This document shows positions 26,759-35,710 of a DNA stretch of 56,781 nt, piece after piece. A program made the translations under genes and the position numbers. Origin of the DNA: an uncultured Fibrobacter sp. (GTDB lineage: Bacteria; Fibrobacterota; Fibrobacteria; Fibrobacterales; Fibrobacteraceae). The number at the start of each line of letters is the position of its first letter. Positions within the stretch are counted from its first letter, which is position 1. The stretch spans positions 1-56,781 of the forward strand of contig CAMUYW010000015.1 of NCBI GenBank assembly GCA_947165045.1. The letters are read 5' to 3'. The notes beneath the pieces are model-generated. The model was not told the DNA's origin, did no database searches, and saw only the letters and a program-made list of their open reading frames with translations.

Positions 26759-28087
26759 TTAATCCTGAGTTCCGTTGCTGGGAATCGGTATTACGAGTGA
26801 CAAAACACCATTTTCTCCATGAATAGCTATGCTGAGTTCTAGACGGAGTGCTTTTACATGTTTTTTCTCGGTTATGTCGATTGCGTTTCCACTGAATGTG
26901 TAGTTGGCGGATTCCACTCTTTTAAGTATGATTTCACTAAAGGATATTTTCCCACTGGCGACAACTGGAGAATAACTTGCAAATGTAAATGCCATGCAGA
27001 CGTTTTCGATTTTGTTTTTTGTTCTAAATCGAAATCTCCTTTTTCCTTCTGCGGCACCGGTGTTTGTTGGTGGGTAAAAGGTAAAGTCTTTTAAGTCGCT
27101 TGGGCGGGTTCCGTCATTTATACGACGAAAACCAACGGACATATAATCACGTCCTGGACAGAATAGCCTACTTGCGTCGCTGGAGTACGGCATGGTAAAC
27201 GAAATCTCGTATTCTGTATTCGTTTCAAATGTTAGCGAATGGCATCTTTCTTTCCAGTTGCCGTCAAGATTAATTAAGTCTGCATAAAAAACTTGGTTTG
27301 CGTTTTTACCATCGGTAATTGGTTCTTGATTTTCGAAATCGTAGTTTGATGCAAAACCAGATAATGAAACTGTGGTTCCTCCACCAACGGGATCTACGTT
27401 TGTGAATGCGAGATTGTAATCACCATAGCGAGGTATGAGTCTAAATCCGTGTACACTGGTGTCTGCTGAAGGCAATATACGTGATAAACTTTCTTTTATT
27501 CCTGGTTCAGCCGCGGTGATATTAAATTTTTGAACGCCTGCAGCCATGGTAACGACATCGGGATCGTTACTTTTGCATGCGTCTTCTTCGGTTCCGGCTA
27601 TTGTTTGGCAGATCCTTTTTAGTGTACCGTCGTCTTCGTCAACGTACCAAGTGATTTCTTCTACGGCAACATAATGCCCATCTTGGTCATAACGAATTTT
27701 TTTGAACTTCAGAGTGTCTAGATCATCGTTATTTCCGATATAATATGAAGATGAATCTTTTTTTGTTGCGTCCCCGTTATTTGGGTCCATGAATACATCG
27801 CTCATGGCATCGATGTAAAAGGTGTCTTTGGTAGCGATTGCGTTTTCTTCTTGTGAGCTTTTTGCGCCTAGCTGAGCAATATCTTCTTGAAGTATTGAAC
27901 CTACGTTTCCTGCATTTTGATTAGATTGCAGCATGCTTTGTGTTCTGATGCGCATCTTGGTGCTATCACTGAAGGCTTGGCCTGCGATGAGGACAATACC
28001 GCCAAGGAGGGCTATATAAACCATCAATTCAATGAGGGTAAAACCCTGTTTTGTATTACCGTTCAATATTTTACACGTCGTCAGCAT
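26759..28087 (-). CDS. PilW-like minor pilin with inserted carbohydrate-binding-like domain
   Basis: 442 residues. A type III signal sequence is clear: cleavage would follow Gly15 in KQG|FTLIELMVYIALLGG, with Glu at position 5 of the mature chain. The pilin core resumes at the C-terminus (VKALRLELSIAIHGENGVL). Between about residues 225 and 392 lies a segment not usual in PilW: NYDFENQEP, NWKERCHSLTFETNTEYEISF and GKISFSEIILKR resemble CBM4/9-type beta-sandwich domains. Starts at the ATG at 28087, with GGTGG upstream and a TAATTTTG box at 28098-28105. It forms an operon with the giant PilX-like gene 10 nt downstream. No other pilin genes are adjacent. Confidence 0.78.
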   Translation of the reverse strand: MLTTCKILNGNTKQGFTLIELMVYIALLGGIVLIAGQAFSDSTKMRIRTQSMLQSNQNAGNVGSILQEDIAQLGAKSSQEENAIATKDTFYIDAMSDVFMDPNNGDATKKDSSSYYIGNNDDLDTLKFKKIRYDQDGHYVAVEEITWYVDEDDGTLKRICQTIAGTEEDACKSNDPDVVTMAAGVQKFNITAAEPGIKESLSRILPSADTSVHGFRLIPRYGDYNLAFTNVDPVGGGTTVSLSGFASNYDFENQEPITDGKNANQVFYADLINLDGNWKERCHSLTFETNTEYEISFTMPYSSDASRLFCPGRDYMSVGFRRINDGTRPSDLKDFTFYPPTNTGAAEGKRRFRFRTKNKIENVCMAFTFASYSPVVASGKISFSEIILKRVESANYTFSGNAIDITEKKHVKALRLELSIAIHGENGVLSLVIPIPSNGTQD

Positions 28088-28242
28088 AACACACCACCAA
28101 AATTAAACTGTCTAATTGCTCCAGCCTACAGAAAGACACTCAGAATTCCTTTATGGAATGCCGTTTTTTCAAATAAAAATAAGTTTTTTGTTAACAAAAT
28201 GAAAAAATATTTTTTCAACGTGGGACGAATCACCAAAAAACG

Positions 28243-28268
28243 AAAAGGAACCCGTGTGGGTTCCTTTT
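28243..28268 (-). terminator. Terminator after gpmI, possibly bidirectional
   Basis: AAAAGGAACCC (28243-28253) and GGGTTCCTTTT (28258-28268) form a perfect stem with loop GTGT and T-rich flanks on both strands. It lies downstream of gpmI on the minus strand and upstream of the pilin operon. Confidence 0.85.
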
Positions 28269-28286
28269 TAAAGGCGTTTTATTTTA

Positions 28287-28311
28287 GATCCTTCGACAAG
28301 CTCAGGATGAC
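28287..28311. repeat. REP-like element downstream of gpmI
   Basis: GATCCTTCGACAAGCTCAGG followed by ATGAC: the reverse complement of the GTCATCCTGAGC...GAAGGATC repeat found at 17459 and 37032. Confidence 0.7.
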
Positions 28312-28342
28312 ACCTTGGGTTGCTGCGTTATAACGCTGCAAC

Positions 28343-29977
28343 TTACTTGATGATGAGCATCGAGTCGTCCCAAGCTTCGTGTTTCTCCAAGCCGAGGAGG
28401 TTGGCCGTCGTAGCGGCGATGTTCGAAAGACCCCAGTCGCCTTCCTTGAGGCCGAGCTTGCCGCCAGTAACGTTATCGTAGAGGATGCAAGGAACCTTGT
28501 TGAGGGTGTGGCTGGTCTTGGCCTTGAACGTACCGTCCTTGTTGACCTTCGGCATGCCGGTCTTCTTGTCGATTTCGTACATTTCGTCGGCGTTACCGTG
28601 GTCAGCTGTGATGATGGCGACACCGCCGAGGGCGTCAATCACCGGGAGGAGGCGTGCGAGGCCGATGTCCACAGCTTCGATAGCCATCGTAGCAGCGCGG
28701 AAGGAACCGGTATGGCCCACCATGTCGCCGTTCGGGAAGTTGCAGCGGAGCGTCTGGTACTTGCCGCTCTTCAAGGCTTCGATCATGGCGTCGGTGATTT
28801 CGGCAGCCTTCATCCACGGGCGCTGTTCGAACGGAACAACGTCAGATTCGATTTCGAGGTAGGTTTCGCCGTCGAACTTGCTGGAACGGTTACCATTCCA
28901 GAAGTAGGTCACGTGGCCGTACTTCTGCGTTTCGGAGCAAGCGAACTGCTTGACGCCCGTTTCGGAAAGCCATTCGCCGCTGGTTTCCTTGATGGCCGGA
29001 GGCGGAACGAGGAAGCGGTTCGGGAGCTTGAGGTCGCCGTCGTACTGGAGCATGCCGGCGTAGCACACATGCGGGAAGCGCTTGCGGTCAAATTCGTTGA
29101 AGGATTCTTCTTCGAAGGCGCGGGTGATTTCGATAGCGCGGTCGCCACGGAAGTTGAAGAACACCACGGAGTCGCCATCGTTGATGGTGCCGACCGGCTG
29201 GCCGTCCTTTGCGATCACGAACGGCGGGAGGTCCTGGTCGATAGCCTTGGTTTCGCCACGGAGCGTTTCGATAGCCTGGGTGGCGTTGTCGAAGTAGCGG
29301 CCTTCGCCGAGCACGTGGGTCTTCCAGCCGAGTTCCACCATCTTCCAGTTAGCGTTGTAACGGTCCATGGTGATCTGCATACGGCCACCGCCGCTAGCAA
29401 TGCAAACATCGAATTCCGGAGAGCGGAGTTCGTCGAGGAACTTTTCGAACGGGCCGACGTAATCGAGTGCGGATGTTTCCGGAACGTCACGACCGTCGAG
29501 GAGAATGTGAACGCGAACCTTCTTGAGGCCTTCCTTCTTGGCCTGAGCGACCATGGCCTTGAGGTGAGAAATGTTGGAGTGAACGTTACCGTCGCTGAAG
29601 AGACCGATGAAGTGGAGGACGGTGTTCTTTTCGCGGGCGTTGCCTGCAATTTCCTTCCAAGCATCGCGATCGAAGATGTCGCCGCTGTTGATGGCGTCTG
29701 CAACGAGGGCGGCACCCTGGTTGTAAACCTGTCCAGCACCGATGGCGTTGTGACCGACTTCGGAGTTACCCATGTCTTCGTTGGTGGGCATACCGACGGC
29801 GCGACCGTGGGCTTTCAAGAGAACGTTAGGATACATCTTGAAGAGGTTGTCGAGGGTCGGGGTGCGGGCGGCCTTGATGGCGTTGCCTTCGACCTTATCG
29901 GTGATACCAAAACCATCCATAACGATGGTTACGACCGGGCCCTTGATGCCGGGGAAATTAGAAAGCTTCTTGAGCAT
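28343..29977 (-). CDS. gpmI: 2,3-bisphosphoglycerate-independent phosphoglycerate mutase
   Basis: Glycolytic interconversion of 3- and 2-phosphoglycerate, Mn-dependent alkaline-phosphatase superfamily. 544 residues. VTIVMDGFGI near residue 16 binds metal; MGNSEVGHNAIGAGQV carries nucleophile Ser72; LLDGRDVPETS, FFNFRGDRAIEITRAF, and ITADHGNADEM near the C-terminus supply the other metal ligands. A TTTTTCTAAATTTGC box lies at 30004-30018 on the minus strand, 27 nt before the ATG, and GGAG precedes the start. Confidence 0.96.
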   Translation of the reverse strand: MLKKLSNFPGIKGPVVTIVMDGFGITDKVEGNAIKAARTPTLDNLFKMYPNVLLKAHGRAVGMPTNEDMGNSEVGHNAIGAGQVYNQGAALVADAINSGDIFDRDAWKEIAGNAREKNTVLHFIGLFSDGNVHSNISHLKAMVAQAKKEGLKKVRVHILLDGRDVPETSALDYVGPFEKFLDELRSPEFDVCIASGGGRMQITMDRYNANWKMVELGWKTHVLGEGRYFDNATQAIETLRGETKAIDQDLPPFVIAKDGQPVGTINDGDSVVFFNFRGDRAIEITRAFEEESFNEFDRKRFPHVCYAGMLQYDGDLKLPNRFLVPPPAIKETSGEWLSETGVKQFACSETQKYGHVTYFWNGNRSSKFDGETYLEIESDVVPFEQRPWMKAAEITDAMIEALKSGKYQTLRCNFPNGDMVGHTGSFRAATMAIEAVDIGLARLLPVIDALGGVAIITADHGNADEMYEIDKKTGMPKVNKDGTFKAKTSHTLNKVPCILYDNVTGGKLGLKEGDWGLSNIAATTANLLGLEKHEAWDDSMLIIK

Positions 29978-30015
29978 ATTTACTCCATTAAAATGTTACG
30001 AGTGCAAATTTAGAA

Positions 30016-30042
30016 AAAAAATAGACCCTCACAAGGAGGGTC
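30016..30042 (-). terminator. Terminator of the lipoprotein gene at 30068
   Basis: GACCCTC (30024-30030) pairs with GAGGGTC (30036-30042), loop ACAAG; the minus strand then reads a T-rich tract (poly-A at 30014-30020 on plus). Confidence 0.75.
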
Positions 30043-30067
30043 CATTTAATAGCGTTTTAATTTCAGA

Positions 30068-31138
30068 TTACTGGGCTTTGTAAATGACGAGCGTGAAGCT
30101 TGAATTGCCATTTGCGTCGTAGATGTTTGTTGTCATTACGGCAAATGCGTAGAAGCCTGTTGCTACTTCAGAGGATGGGTTGTAAGCCGAAGTGACGCCC
30201 ACGATGAAACTGTTAGCTGTGTTAGCTATGTTTTGCGCATGGATTACATTTGCAAAAGTATCCTTCAATGCACCCGAATTGTAAAGGAAGTCGGATGTGT
30301 AAGCCACTCTTTCATTGAGCTCTTCTGGCAACAAATTGAAGCTATAGTCATTCCATTCGTCGTTGTCGTTTTTATTGGTATAAAGAGCGAATTGAAGTCC
30401 GGTAGTACTAGACAAGTCGAGGCCATTTTTGGAGGCGTTGGGATTAAAGCAAAGGTCGCCACCTTCGTCAGATTTGGATTCTGTTGCGATGTTAACGCAT
30501 TTGGCTACCTTGGTGTCCATTTCGATGGTGAAATGCTTGAGTGGTGCACTCTTGATTTCGGGAGCAGCAGAGGAAGAGCTTTCTTCGGGTTCCTTGCAGA
30601 AGTCTTCGCTACGGACGAACGGAATTGTCTTTGTCGTGTTCGATGAAATCTCTCCGTCTGTTGCAAAGGCGGTAATCACGAGTTCGAAGCTGCCGCATTC
30701 GGTATAACCCTTTTCAAGGTCGGTTTGAACGCCCATTTCGTTGAGCGAAACGACTGGGTTTGCCAAGCTCGCATAGTCAAGGATTGGGTTGGTTATTGTT
30801 ACTTCACCTTGTGTAGCGTGAGTTACAGAATTGCGGATTACGAATTTGACGTCTGTAAAGTGGACGGCATCTACATCTGCGACGGTATTTTCATCACCAA
30901 CATCGATTGTGATGCTTCCCTTGAAGAACATCTTTCCTGTGCCCGCCGTAGCTTCGAGACCGGTAAAAACGATAGAGGTTATTGGGGTATCCTCTGGCTC
31001 TGTATAAATGCTGGAGGAGCTTACGCCCGGCTGCGGTTGGATTACTGGATTGGAATCATCACCACAAGCGATAAAACTTAATGCACTCAAGGTGAGTGCG
31101 GAGCTGAGAATGGCAGGTGTAACAAATTTAGAATTCAT
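30068..31138 (-). CDS. Lipoprotein of unknown function with Ser-rich linkers
   Basis: 356 residues starting at the ATG at 31138, which has AAGGG 7 nt upstream; an upstream in-frame start at 31201 adds 21 residues that do not fit a signal peptide. The lipobox is FIAC followed by GDDSN. Two short Ser-rich linkers (GVSSSSIY, EESSSSAAPE) separate an N-terminal beta-rich domain from a second domain (HFTIEMDTKVAKCVNIATES to the C-terminus). I recognise no family. Flanked by gpmI and uvrB on the same strand but with its own terminator. Confidence 0.7.
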   Translation of the reverse strand: MNSKFVTPAILSSALTLSALSFIACGDDSNPVIQPQPGVSSSSIYTEPEDTPITSIVFTGLEATAGTGKMFFKGSITIDVGDENTVADVDAVHFTDVKFVIRNSVTHATQGEVTITNPILDYASLANPVVSLNEMGVQTDLEKGYTECGSFELVITAFATDGEISSNTTKTIPFVRSEDFCKEPEESSSSAAPEIKSAPLKHFTIEMDTKVAKCVNIATESKSDEGGDLCFNPNASKNGLDLSSTTGLQFALYTNKNDNDEWNDYSFNLLPEELNERVAYTSDFLYNSGALKDTFANVIHAQNIANTANSFIVGVTSAYNPSSEVATGFYAFAVMTTNIYDANGNSSFTLVIYKAQ

Positions 31139-31305
31139 TGAAATACCCTTTTTATATAATCTTTTTGTTAAAATAAACAAAATATGAGAAAAAAGCACCA
31201 AGATTTTTTCTTTTTATAATAATACAAAAAATTGTTTACGATGAAGTGATGGCTTATTGAGGGGTGTGATAAAAAATATAACAAATTTGTAAACAATTTT
31301 ATACA

Positions 31306-33549
31306 CTAGACGTTCATGGAGCGTATAATATCGCGGATTCGGGCGGCTTCTTCGAAGTCGAGGCGTGCTGCCGCTTCCTTCATCTGTTTTTCGAGGGCTG
31401 CGAGCTTGGAAGAACTTTGACTGGATCCTTCCCCTATCATGCTACGCATTTCAGGGTCAGGATGACGAGATGCGGGCGCCTTCTTCTTGCCCGTTGCAGA
31501 CTTCTTTCTGTAATTCGAGGGTTGCAATGGCTCCATCGGGCGGATACCCGGGGTGAATTCTTGGGAACCTTCACTGGATTCTTCGCTCCACTCCGTTTCG
31601 CTCAGAATGACGTCGTCTCCTTCGATGCCTGCCGGGTCGATGATTCTCAGGTCTTCTTCGATCTTGCGGGTGACGGACTTCGGGGTGATTCCGTGTTCTT
31701 TGTTAAATTCTTCCTGAAGGTTGCGGCGGCGGTTTGTTTCGTCGATGGCCTTTTGCAGACTTTCGGTCATGTTGTCTGCGAACAGAAGGACTGTGCCGTT
31801 CACGTTGCGGCTTGCGCGGCCCATCGTTTGGATGAGGCTTCTGTAGTTGCGGAGGAAGCCTTCCTTGTCGGCGTCGAGAATCGCGACCATGCTCACTTCG
31901 GGGAGGTCGAGGCCTTCGCGCAAGAGGTTGATGCCTACGAGCACGTCGAATTCGCCACTGCGGAGCCCGCGGATGAGTTCGTGGCGTTCGAGCGTCTTGA
32001 TGTCCGAATGGAGGTATTTGGCGCGGATGCCCGCTTCGATGAAAAATTCCGTAAGATCCTGCGCCATCTTCTTGGTGAGTGTCGTGACGAGCACGCGGTC
32101 GCCGTTTTTCACGACTTCTTCGATGCGGTACAGGAGCACGTCCATCTGGCCTTGGATCGGGAACAGCTCGATTTTCGGGTCCAAAAGTCCGGTCGGACGG
32201 TTGATCTGTTCGGTCACGACACCGCTAGTCTTCTTGAGTTCGTAATCGCCGGGCGTAGCGCTCACAAAAAGCACTTGCTTCGGGTACATGTACTCGAATT
32301 CAGCAAAGTTCATCGGACGGTTGTCGAGAGCGCAGGGGAGGCGGAATCCGTATTGCACAAGCGTAGTCTTGCGGGACTTGTCGCCTTCGGCCATGCCGCC
32401 CACTTGCGGGATGCTCACGTGCGATTCGTCAATCATCAAAAGCCAGTCATCGCCAAAGTAGTCGATGAGCGTGAAGGGGCGTGTGCCCGGAGCGCGGTCT
32501 TCGATGATGCGCGAGTAGTTTTCGATGCCGTTGCACATGCCTGTTTCGCGGAGCATTTCCATGTCGTAGCGAGTGCGGCTCGAAAGGCGGGCCGATTCCA
32601 GCACCTTGCCTTCTTTGTCGAGTTCGGAAAGGCGGTCGGTCAGTTCCAGCTGGATGCGCTGCAGCATGCCCGCACGGTTTTCTTCTTTGGTCACAAAGTG
32701 CTTGGCCGGGGCAATCGTCAGTTCTTCGACTTCCTTGATAACTTCGCCAGTGACGATGTTGAAGCGGCAAAGGCGATCGACTTCATCGCCGAAAAGTTCA
32801 ATGCGGAGCCCGTCTTCGTCATAGCTTGGGTGAACTTCAATCACGTCGCCGCGGACGCGGAACGTGCCTCGATCGAGGCTGAAGTCGTTGCGTGAATATT
32901 GAATGTGGACAAGGTCTCGGAGAATCTTGTCGCGGTCGTAAATGTCGCCCTTCTTGATGCGGACCATCAAATCGAAGTATTCGCTCGGGCTACCTAAACC
33001 GTAAATGCAGCTCACGGAGGCGACGATGATGACATCGCGGCGGGTGAGGAGGTTTGCCGTGGCGCGCAGACGGAGCTTGTCGATTTCGTCGTTGATGCTA
33101 GCGTCTTTTTCGATGAACGTGTCCGTGTGCGGAATGTAGGCTTCGGGCTGGAAGTAGTCGTAGTAGCTTACGAAGTATTCGACCGCGTTGTTCGGGAAGA
33201 ACGACTTGAATTCCTGATAAAGCTGGGCGGCGAGCGTCTTGTTGTGCGTGAGGATGAGTGTGGGTTTGCCGACATTCTTGATGACATTTGCCATCGTGAA
33301 CGTTTTGCCGGAACCCGTCACGCCGAGGAGCGTCTGGAACTGTTCGCCGTGCTTGAATCCTTCGGTCAATTCTTCAATGGCTTTGGGCTGGTCGCCGGCG
33401 GCGCCGTAAGGGCTTACGAGGTCGAAGTCCGCACGAGTGGGCGCCTGGAACTGCTTGAGTTTTCCGGGCAAGCTTTTGGATGGCGGTAGCGGTTTCGCTA
33501 TCGGTTTCGCATACGGGTCGGGTGTGATTGTCTTACGTGCGCGTGCCAT
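31306..33549 (-). CDS. uvrB: Excinuclease ABC subunit B
   Basis: Damage-verification helicase of nucleotide excision repair. 747 residues, about 70-90 longer than usual. Walker A GVTGSGKT lies near residues 76-83, the beta-hairpin [20 protein letters not shown] follows, then DESHVSIPQ and [10 protein letters not shown]. The C-terminal UVR motif that contacts UvrC is at 713-747 ([20 protein letters not shown]). The extra length is a linker at about 645-712 containing two translated copies of the window's REP-like repeat (residues 646-659 and 695-710). ATG at 33549; a TACTATTTTGTG box is just upstream, head to head with the next gene's promoter. Confidence 0.96.
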   Translation of the reverse strand: MARARKTITPDPYAKPIAKPLPPSKSLPGKLKQFQAPTRADFDLVSPYGAAGDQPKAIEELTEGFKHGEQFQTLLGVTGSGKTFTMANVIKNVGKPTLILTHNKTLAAQLYQEFKSFFPNNAVEYFVSYYDYFQPEAYIPHTDTFIEKDASINDEIDKLRLRATANLLTRRDVIIVASVSCIYGLGSPSEYFDLMVRIKKGDIYDRDKILRDLVHIQYSRNDFSLDRGTFRVRGDVIEVHPSYDEDGLRIELFGDEVDRLCRFNIVTGEVIKEVEELTIAPAKHFVTKEENRAGMLQRIQLELTDRLSELDKEGKVLESARLSSRTRYDMEMLRETGMCNGIENYSRIIEDRAPGTRPFTLIDYFGDDWLLMIDESHVSIPQVGGMAEGDKSRKTTLVQYGFRLPCALDNRPMNFAEFEYMYPKQVLFVSATPGDYELKKTSGVVTEQINRPTGLLDPKIELFPIQGQMDVLLYRIEEVVKNGDRVLVTTLTKKMAQDLTEFFIEAGIRAKYLHSDIKTLERHELIRGLRSGEFDVLVGINLLREGLDLPEVSMVAILDADKEGFLRNYRSLIQTMGRASRNVNGTVLLFADNMTESLQKAIDETNRRRNLQEEFNKEHGITPKSVTRKIEEDLRIIDPAGIEGDDVILSETEWSEESSEGSQEFTPGIRPMEPLQPSNYRKKSATGKKKAPASRHPDPEMRSMIGEGSSQSSSKLAALEKQMKEAAARLDFEEAARIRDIIRSMNV
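31420..31466. repeat. REP-like element inside uvrB (distal copy)
   Basis: ACTGGATCC at one end and CAGGATGACG at the other flank a variable middle, the same ends as the intergenic repeats. It is read in frame on the minus strand as [18 protein letters not shown] in the UvrB linker. Confidence 0.65.
31573..31612. repeat. REP-like element inside uvrB (proximal copy)
   Basis: ACTGGATTCTTCGCTCC...CGCTCAGAATGACG matches the intergenic repeat plan. Read in frame as [15 protein letters not shown]. Confidence 0.7.
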
Positions 33550-33556
33550 GATTCTT

Positions 33557-33584
33557 CACAAAATAGTAAAATTTCTATATTACC
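33557..33584. promoter_or_regulatory. Head-to-head promoters of uvrB and a small gene
   Basis: On plus, TTTCTATATTACC (33572-33584) ends 4 nt before the ATG at 33589. On minus, TACTATTTTGTG (about 33557-33568) lies 8 nt upstream of the uvrB ATG. The whole divergent gap is only 39 bp, so both messages must have very short or no leaders. Confidence 0.55.
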
Positions 33585-33588
33585 CTCC

Positions 33589-33855
33589 ATGCTTTGCAAT
33601 CGAATTCTTGGTACTACGCATCACGGCACTTACAAGAAGGTCGTTGATGTTCCTCTTTTGCGCGAGGAACTGACGGCCCGTTCTATCCGCTGCATTGCAC
33701 GCGATGGCGTCGAAATTGAAATCGACATCTACGAAGATTTGCAAGAAGGCGACATCCTCGCCGAAACAGACTTTAACGTCTATGCAGTAAAAATCTACGT
33801 GCCCAAGAAAAAGCCGGAACATGAACAAAAGCCGACGGTGAAACGATATTTGTAG
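33589..33855 (+). CDS. Small protein resembling a UreE N-terminal domain
   Basis: 88 residues, not confidently recognised. The order LTARSIRCIARDGVEIEIDI, EDLQEGDILAETDFNVYAVKIYV resembles the UreE_N beta domain (PF02814): R-x-R-x-x-x-x-x-DG-x-x-x-x-x-x-x-x-x-L-x-x-GD. No metal-binding His-rich tail of UreE is present and no urease genes are nearby, so a urease role is doubtful. No Shine-Dalgarno; the start follows a TTTCTATATTACC box by 4 nt, suggesting a leaderless message. Divergent from uvrB. Confidence 0.6.
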   Translation: MLCNRILGTTHHGTYKKVVDVPLLREELTARSIRCIARDGVEIEIDIYEDLQEGDILAETDFNVYAVKIYVPKKKPEHEQKPTVKRYL

Positions 33856-33910
33856 ATCGCTGCACTCGCCTTGTTCGTCATGGTGCAAGCACATGTATAA
33901 TTGATTTGCA

Positions 33911-35056
33911 TTACTCCCTAATGCACAAACTTTCTTTTACGGTAATGCGTTCTTTGCCGAGTAGCTTGTAGAGGCGGCAACGGAAAAGTGGAATGGCAGC
34001 GATGGTGCCCAATGCGACTATCGGAATGGCGATGTAGGCGATTCCCGGCTGGTTAATTTGCGGTCTGAAAAAGAGGCGTAGCATCAGGACAATCCACCAA
34101 TGAACAGCGAGAATCACGAGTGCATTGCGTGAAATGTTTCGCAAAATACCTTTGGTAATGCGGATTGGCGCGATGTCGGGGAGTTTGCTTGCCAAAAGGA
34201 ATGTAGCGATGAGGCCGATGATGCCTGTGATGGAACTTGCGACAAATTGGGGGAGGTTCTTGCCCAAGTCGTTATTCATGATGCTGAAATTCGGACTCGG
34301 CGATTCCAGAAATCCGTAGGCAATAAAACTGATGATGCAAACCGCTGCGACGATTGCTGTGTTTTTCATGGCGTGTGCATCATTTGCAGAAATGGCACTG
34401 TGGATTTTTTTGATGGGTTCCTTGCAGAGACAACCGCACCCGAAGAAAAATAAAATCGTGAGGTCGCGTTCGATGCCGAATGGCAAGTGAAAATGATATT
34501 TGTTGAAAAGCCAACCGCCAAGGAGCCCTTCTATTGCCATGATGGCGATAAACAGCTTTGGATTGACTTGCTTTTTGGACATTCCGTGAAGCCAATAAAA
34601 TAGCAGGCTGACGGAGTAAAGCGTAAACACGAACCATAGCGGGCCCGCGCCGACCGAAGACTTTCCAGCGATGAATATCTTTGCGAAATTCCAGTAGATG
34701 TATTGCCAAGTGCTGTTGATATCGGGGATGGTGTTCACGACCGTCATCGTTGGCGATTTCGGATACAACGCAAAGTTGTAAACAATCGGGTCGATGGCGA
34801 AAAATAGGAACGAAAGTAAAAGATAGGGGACTAGTAAAACTTTTGTTTTATGGACAAAGTAGCTCTTGAAATCGCTGAATCTTTTAGTGCTGAAAAGGAA
34901 TCCCGAAATAAAGAAAAATGCTGACATGCGGAGAGCACTCAAATGCCACATTCCGAGATGTGCATTCGGGAAGTTCTGCTCGATGTGAAAAAGGCAAACG
35001 AGCAAAAGAACGAATCCCTTGAATTCGTCAATCCAGCTGATTCGTGCTAATACCAT
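33911..35056 (-). CDS. Acyltransferase 3 family membrane protein
   Basis: 381 residues with about ten hydrophobic segments. The N-terminus RISWIDEFKGFVLLLVCLFH matches acyltransferase_3 (OafA/NodX-like) proteins, with the family R/D and His positions, followed by ALRMSAFFFISGFLFS. These enzymes O-acylate surface sugars or other exported molecules in the inner membrane. The start overlaps the end of the MBL-hydrolase gene by 10 bp, so translation is probably coupled. Acceptor unknown. Confidence 0.85.
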   Translation of the reverse strand: MVLARISWIDEFKGFVLLLVCLFHIEQNFPNAHLGMWHLSALRMSAFFFISGFLFSTKRFSDFKSYFVHKTKVLLVPYLLLSFLFFAIDPIVYNFALYPKSPTMTVVNTIPDINSTWQYIYWNFAKIFIAGKSSVGAGPLWFVFTLYSVSLLFYWLHGMSKKQVNPKLFIAIMAIEGLLGGWLFNKYHFHLPFGIERDLTILFFFGCGCLCKEPIKKIHSAISANDAHAMKNTAIVAAVCIISFIAYGFLESPSPNFSIMNNDLGKNLPQFVASSITGIIGLIATFLLASKLPDIAPIRITKGILRNISRNALVILAVHWWIVLMLRLFFRPQINQPGIAYIAIPIVALGTIAAIPLFRCRLYKLLGKERITVKESLCIRE

Positions 35057-35700
35057 CTTTGTTCGTCGCCGATTGTAGTGCAGGGGCCATGTCCCGGGAA
35101 TACGATGGTTTCGCTGGGGAGCGTGAGCAACTTGCTTTTGATGCCATTGACGAGAGCGAATTCGTCACCGCCAAAGAGGTCGCTGCGTCCGCGGCTGCCT
35201 GCGAATAAAATGTCGCCAGGGAATAGGAGCGGTGGCGCCTTTTGTCCGTTCACTTCGCCGGGGTTTGCGCAGTAGAAGGCGAGTCCGCCGGGGGAGTGGC
35301 CTGCAACATGGATGACCTGCAATTTGATTTCTGCGATTTCGACGATGTCGCCTTCGTCAAGGTTGTTGCCGAGTGCGGGGGCGGGATCGTTGCAGGGGAG
35401 GCCGAACATTTGAGCTTGTTCGTTCTGCAGGCCTAACAGAAATTCGTCGTCTTTGTGCGCTTCAGTTTTAATGCCGAACGTGCGTTCGACAAAGGCGTTT
35501 CCGAGCACATGATCGAGATGCAAGTGCGTGTTTAAATTACGGCAGACTTTGAGGTTTTCCGACTTGATGTAATCAGATAGCGCGGCTTGTTCGCGAGCGT
35601 TACTGGCGCTAGGGTCAATCAAGATAGTTTCGCCATTGCTGTTGCTCAAGATGTATGCGTTGACTCCGAACGGATTAAATACAAATTGCTTGATATTCAT
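35047..35700 (-). CDS. MBL-fold metallo-hydrolase (glyoxalase II-like)
   Basis: 217 residues starting at the ATG at 35700 with GAGG upstream. The metal-binding motif THLHLDH (about residues 57-63), the downstream VAGHSPGGLAFYC and the terminal FPGHGPCTTIGDE are metallo-beta-lactamase-superfamily signatures, closest in plan to hydroxyacylglutathione-hydrolase-like proteins. Lies 10 nt after the MFS gene and overlaps the acyltransferase gene, forming a three-gene operon. Substrate not predictable. Confidence 0.9.
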   Translation of the reverse strand: MNIKQFVFNPFGVNAYILSNSNGETILIDPSASNAREQAALSDYIKSENLKVCRNLNTHLHLDHVLGNAFVERTFGIKTEAHKDDEFLLGLQNEQAQMFGLPCNDPAPALGNNLDEGDIVEIAEIKLQVIHVAGHSPGGLAFYCANPGEVNGQKAPPLLFPGDILFAGSRGRSDLFGGDEFALVNGIKSKLLTLPSETIVFPGHGPCTTIGDEQRWY

Positions 35701-35710
35701 GAAGAACCTC

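Noticed and set aside
28379..30013. Long plus-strand open frame opposite gpmI
   Set aside because: It is the antisense frame of a well conserved enzyme; codon bias creates the open frame and it has no ribosome site.
31417..32895. Long plus-strand open frame opposite uvrB
   Set aside because: Antisense shadow of uvrB with no recognisable protein features.
33589..33855. Calling the gene ureE
   Set aside because: Only the N-terminal domain pattern is present; no metal-binding domain and no urease genes in the window.
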